Source of the DNA: an uncultured Oscillospiraceae bacterium
GTDB lineage: Bacteria; Bacillota; Clostridia; Oscillospirales; Ruminococcaceae
Length of the DNA: 6,994 nt
Assembly (NCBI GenBank): GCA_934457235.1
Contig: CAKSHT010000115.1
Location: 1 to 6,994 of the forward strand
Reading direction: 5' to 3'
Shown: piece after piece, positions 5,758-6,994 of the stretch
Layout of the letters: every line of letters starts with the position of its first letter
How positions within the stretch are numbered: position 1 is the first letter of the stretch
The notes under the pieces: model-generated
Seen by the model: only the letters and a program-made list of their open reading frames with translations
Database searches by the model: none
Told to the model about the DNA's origin: nothing
Translations under genes and position numbers: made by a program

Positions 5758-5790
5758 GTTTTTTGCCACGGGTCTCCCGGGGCAAAAAAC
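5758..5790. repeat. Hairpin 3, 15-bp inverted repeat
   Basis: The arms 5758-5772 and 5776-5790 pair at 14 of 15 positions (single A-G mismatch at 5768) around a TCT loop. The base of the stem is GTTTTTT against AAAAAAC and the top is GC-rich. The T-run lies in the 5' arm rather than after the stem, so read rightwards this is not a terminator; read leftwards it has terminator shape (GC top, then a T-rich 3' arm). Confidence 0.55.
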
Positions 5791-5796
5791 ACTTCT

Positions 5797-5854
5797 ATCC
5801 GCACAAGTGTGCGAATTGTCGGCTATGCCGACAATGAGTGCGCGCAGTGCGGAT
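5797..5854. repeat. Hairpin 4, compound stem with an inner 9-bp hairpin
   Basis: The outer arms ATCCGCAC (5797-5804) and GTGCGGAT (5847-5854) are perfectly complementary. Inside, ATTGTCGGC (5815-5823), loop TAT, GCCGACAAT (5827-5835) forms a perfect 9-bp hairpin. CGCAC (5800-5804) can alternatively pair with GTGCG (5809-5813), so two mutually exclusive folds exist. Confidence 0.6.
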
Positions 5855-5859
5855 GCCTC

Positions 5860-5891
5860 CTGTCTAAAAAGTCGTAAGACTTTTTAGACAG
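5860..5891. repeat. Hairpin 5, perfect 14-bp inverted repeat
   Basis: CTGTCTAAAAAGTC (5860-5873), loop GTAA, and its exact complement (5878-5891) form 14 uninterrupted pairs. The T-run is inside the 3' arm, not after it. It ends 4 nt before hairpin 6. Confidence 0.6.
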
Positions 5892-5895
5892 ATTC

Positions 5896-5923
5896 AAACA
5901 CGGGAGAAATCCCGTGTTTTTTT
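5896..5923 (+). terminator. Hairpin 6, strong intrinsic terminator
   Basis: AAACACGGGA (5896-5905), GAAA tetraloop (GNRA type), TCCCGTGTTT (5910-5919): ten perfect pairs, running straight into a seven-T tract (5917-5923). This is a standard rho-independent terminator in the plus direction. It should end any transcript crossing from the glycosylase/zinc-ribbon operon and isolates the next gene. Confidence 0.88.
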
Positions 5924-5989
5924 CATAGGATTATGCACAAAAACCCACTGCCGCTATTATTTTATTTTACCAATTTTGATGATATCAAG

Positions 5990-6018
5990 TTGACTTTTTA
6001 TAGGCATTATAGTATACT
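5990..6018 (+). promoter_or_regulatory. Strong sigma-A promoter of the double zinc-ribbon gene
   Basis: TTGACT (5990-5995), 17-nt spacer, TATACT (6013-6018), each one base from consensus. The start should fall near 6025, giving a leader of about 70 nt. In and just before the leader, TTTGGATA occurs twice (6022-6029 and 6054-6061), and ATCCAA (6074-6079) can pair with either copy, just upstream of the GGGAGG site (6082-6087). The AT-rich bases 5924-5989 show nothing else recognisable. Confidence 0.78.
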
Positions 6019-6095
6019 TAATTTGGATAATTCTATTTTCAGGGCGACCTGAGTTTGGATAGATAATAAAGAGATCCAATTGGGAGGTTTACTTA

Positions 6096-6994
6096 ATGTT
6101 TTGTGAGAACTGCGGCAAGAAGCTGATACGCGGATATCAGTTCTGCATCGAATGCGGAACGCCCGTCCCGCCGGATATCGACGAGGAGGAAGAGGGTGCA
6201 CAGCAGGAGAATACCGCCGCTGATGAGCAGCAGGGCAGTGAAATGCCTGGAATTCAGCCCCTCGGCAGCGAAGAGGGCACGCTTGTTTTCTGCCCCACCT
6301 GCGGCATGAGAATGCAGACATCCACCGAATACTGCGAGAAGTGCGGAATGAAGCTTAACGGAAACGCACCGTCAAACGGCGGCGTTCCGCTGGTCAATTC
6401 AGATCCTCTCGGCGGGGAGTTCAGCGGTATTTCCGACAACGATATCGCACAGATCAATGATTTCGTCAATAACAGCGGATTCAGCGGCGGCGATATCACA
6501 TATAACAATGATTTCGGCGGCGATATCGGCGCTTTCGGCGGCGGAAATCTCAACAGCGAGATCGAAGCGCTGAACCAGCAGTTCGCTAACCTAAATTCCA
6601 CCGCCAGCGATATGCCGGCAATAAGCGCACCGGTACGCGAACCGGAGCCGGTTCCGGAGCCTCAGCCGGAAGTTGCCGGGTCGGAGTCTTTTGCGCGCCG
6701 CGTGGACGATTTCTCGATGGAAGCTGGTATGCCGGAAACTCAGTTCCTCTCTGAGAGCGGACTTCCGGTCATCAACGGCGGCGAGATGGCAGAGCCGGAT
6801 ATTCCAGTCGAGCTGGAGCACCATCTTGATGATATCAACATCGACGCGCCTTCGCCCGCACCCGCTGCCCAGACCAGCTATTTCACCGAGCCTGCTCCCG
6901 AAACCCACGCATACGCAGAGCCTGCGGCGGAAGTACCGACATATACCGAGCCGGAGACCCCGGCGTACACAGAGCCGGAAGTCCCCGTATACAC
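6096..6994 (+). CDS. Double zinc-ribbon protein with Tyr-Glu-Pro repeat tail (3' end beyond window)
   Basis: The open frame runs from the ATG at 6096 to the window end without a stop: 299 codons, incomplete. It has two zinc ribbons, C3-x2-C6 with C17-x2-C20 and C66-x2-C69 with C80-x2-C83, joined by an acidic Glu/Gln-rich linker (27-60). Next comes a Gly/Asn/Phe-rich stretch (105-150: FSGGDITYNNDFGGDIGAF), a short helix-like segment (152-170), Pro/Glu-rich sequence (180-195), an acidic region and, from residue 262, a repeated Tyr-x-Glu-Pro unit. GGGAGG lies 8 nt before the ATG, and a strong promoter precedes it. The first 20 residues resemble those of the gene at 5159 (MFCxxCGKK...FCxxCG), so the two may be related paralogues. 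A membrane anchor or further domain could lie past the edge. Function unknown; the double ribbon suggests binding to protein or nucleic acid. Confidence 0.88.
   Translation, partial: MFCENCGKKLIRGYQFCIECGTPVPPDIDEEEEGAQQENTAADEQQGSEMPGIQPLGSEEGTLVFCPTCGMRMQTSTEYCEKCGMKLNGNAPSNGGVPLVNSDPLGGEFSGISDNDIAQINDFVNNSGFSGGDITYNNDFGGDIGAFGGGNLNSEIEALNQQFANLNSTASDMPAISAPVREPEPVPEPQPEVAGSESFARRVDDFSMEAGMPETQFLSESGLPVINGGEMAEPDIPVELEHHLDDINIDAPSPAPAAQTSYFTEPAPETHAYAEPAAEVPTYTEPETPAYTEPEVPVY
6879..6994 (+). repeat. In-frame repeats encoding Tyr-x-Glu-Pro units
   Basis: From residue 262 of the double zinc-ribbon protein, the units YFTEPAPETH, AYAEPAAEVP, TYTEPETP and AYTEPEVP follow each other with periods of 10, 10, 8 and 8 residues, and the window ends as a further unit begins (VY). 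The DNA copies are similar but not identical (for example TATACCGAGCCGGA and TACACAGAGCCGGA), so the array has drifted and is not a recent expansion. Confidence 0.8.

Larger units (their letters stand above)
5684..5923 (+). other. Array of six consecutive hairpins between two zinc-ribbon genes
   Basis: Almost every base from 5684 to 5923 lies in a stem or a short linker: H1 5684-5707, H2 5730-5748, H3 5758-5790, H4 5797-5854 (compound), H5 5860-5891, H6 5896-5919 plus a 7-T run. Stems are 8-15 bp, loops mostly 3-4 nt, and linkers 4-22 nt. The individual stems do not share sequence, so this is not a simple tandem repeat. An AAAAAAC stretch (5718-5724) can also pair with GTTTTTT (5758-5764), which would replace the lower stem of H3 and enclose H2. 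Candidates are a structured RNA, stacked terminators, or a cluster of palindromic elements. The 51 bases before the array (5633-5683) hold nothing recognisable. Confidence 0.65.

Noticed and set aside
5580..5804. A minus-strand open frame reaching into the hairpin array
   Set aside because: It crosses the end of the zinc-ribbon gene and two strong inverted repeats, has no ribosome site, and its translation resembles nothing.
5684..5923. Hairpin array considered as a CRISPR array or integron attC site
   Set aside because: The stems differ in sequence, so there is no constant repeat with variable spacers, and no cas or integrase gene is nearby.
6254..6601. A minus-strand open frame inside the double zinc-ribbon gene
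   Set aside because: The plus-strand frame has zinc ribbons, a strong promoter and a GGGAGG site; this is its shadow.

Overview
The window looks like chromosomal DNA of a low-GC-lineage Gram-positive anaerobe (class Clostridia, probably Oscillospiraceae/Ruminococcus-like). The grounds are the strong GGAGG-type ribosome binding sites, the DUF6062-type protein, the Clostridia-style shikimate-kinase-like protein, the bacterial OGG1-type glycosylase and the zinc-ribbon proteins with low-complexity tails. The genus is an inference from protein flavour; no rRNA or other marker gene is present.

Left part (1-840): a 77-bp imperfect palindrome (13-89), then a small four-helix membrane protein of unknown function on the minus strand (144-560). 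Its promoter/leader is an inverted repeat that pairs with the Shine-Dalgarno sequence. A 162-bp hairpin element with 17-bp perfect terminal inverted repeats and a candidate 4-bp ACAT target duplication (633-794) follows. It looks like a MITE-type non-autonomous element inserted between the membrane gene and the operon upstream of it.

Centre (840-4193, minus strand): a tight four-gene cluster read right to left, DUF6062-like cysteine/histidine protein > tsaD (tRNA t6A synthesis) > shikimate-kinase-like P-loop kinase > CPBP intramembrane protease. Gaps are 30, 14 and 22 nt, so it is very likely one transcript. It starts from a region shared with a divergent promoter (4255-4291) and ends in a stem-loop overlapping the last stop codon.

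Right part (4255-6994, plus strand): a consensus-like promoter drives an OGG1-type 8-oxoguanine DNA glycosylase and, 30 nt later, a small zinc-ribbon protein with a C-terminal membrane anchor. After it comes a 240-bp stretch almost completely folded into six consecutive hairpins (5684-5923), the last a textbook intrinsic terminator. A second strong promoter (TTGACT-17-TATACT) then drives a longer protein with two zinc ribbons and a Tyr/Glu/Pro repeat tail, cut by the window end.

Most noteworthy are the six-hairpin array between two zinc-ribbon genes, the MITE-like hairpin element, the palindrome over the promoter and ribosome binding site of the small membrane protein, and a 'shikimate kinase' that lacks two residues of the substrate pocket. 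I see no CRISPR array, tRNA, rRNA, prophage or recognisable defence system.
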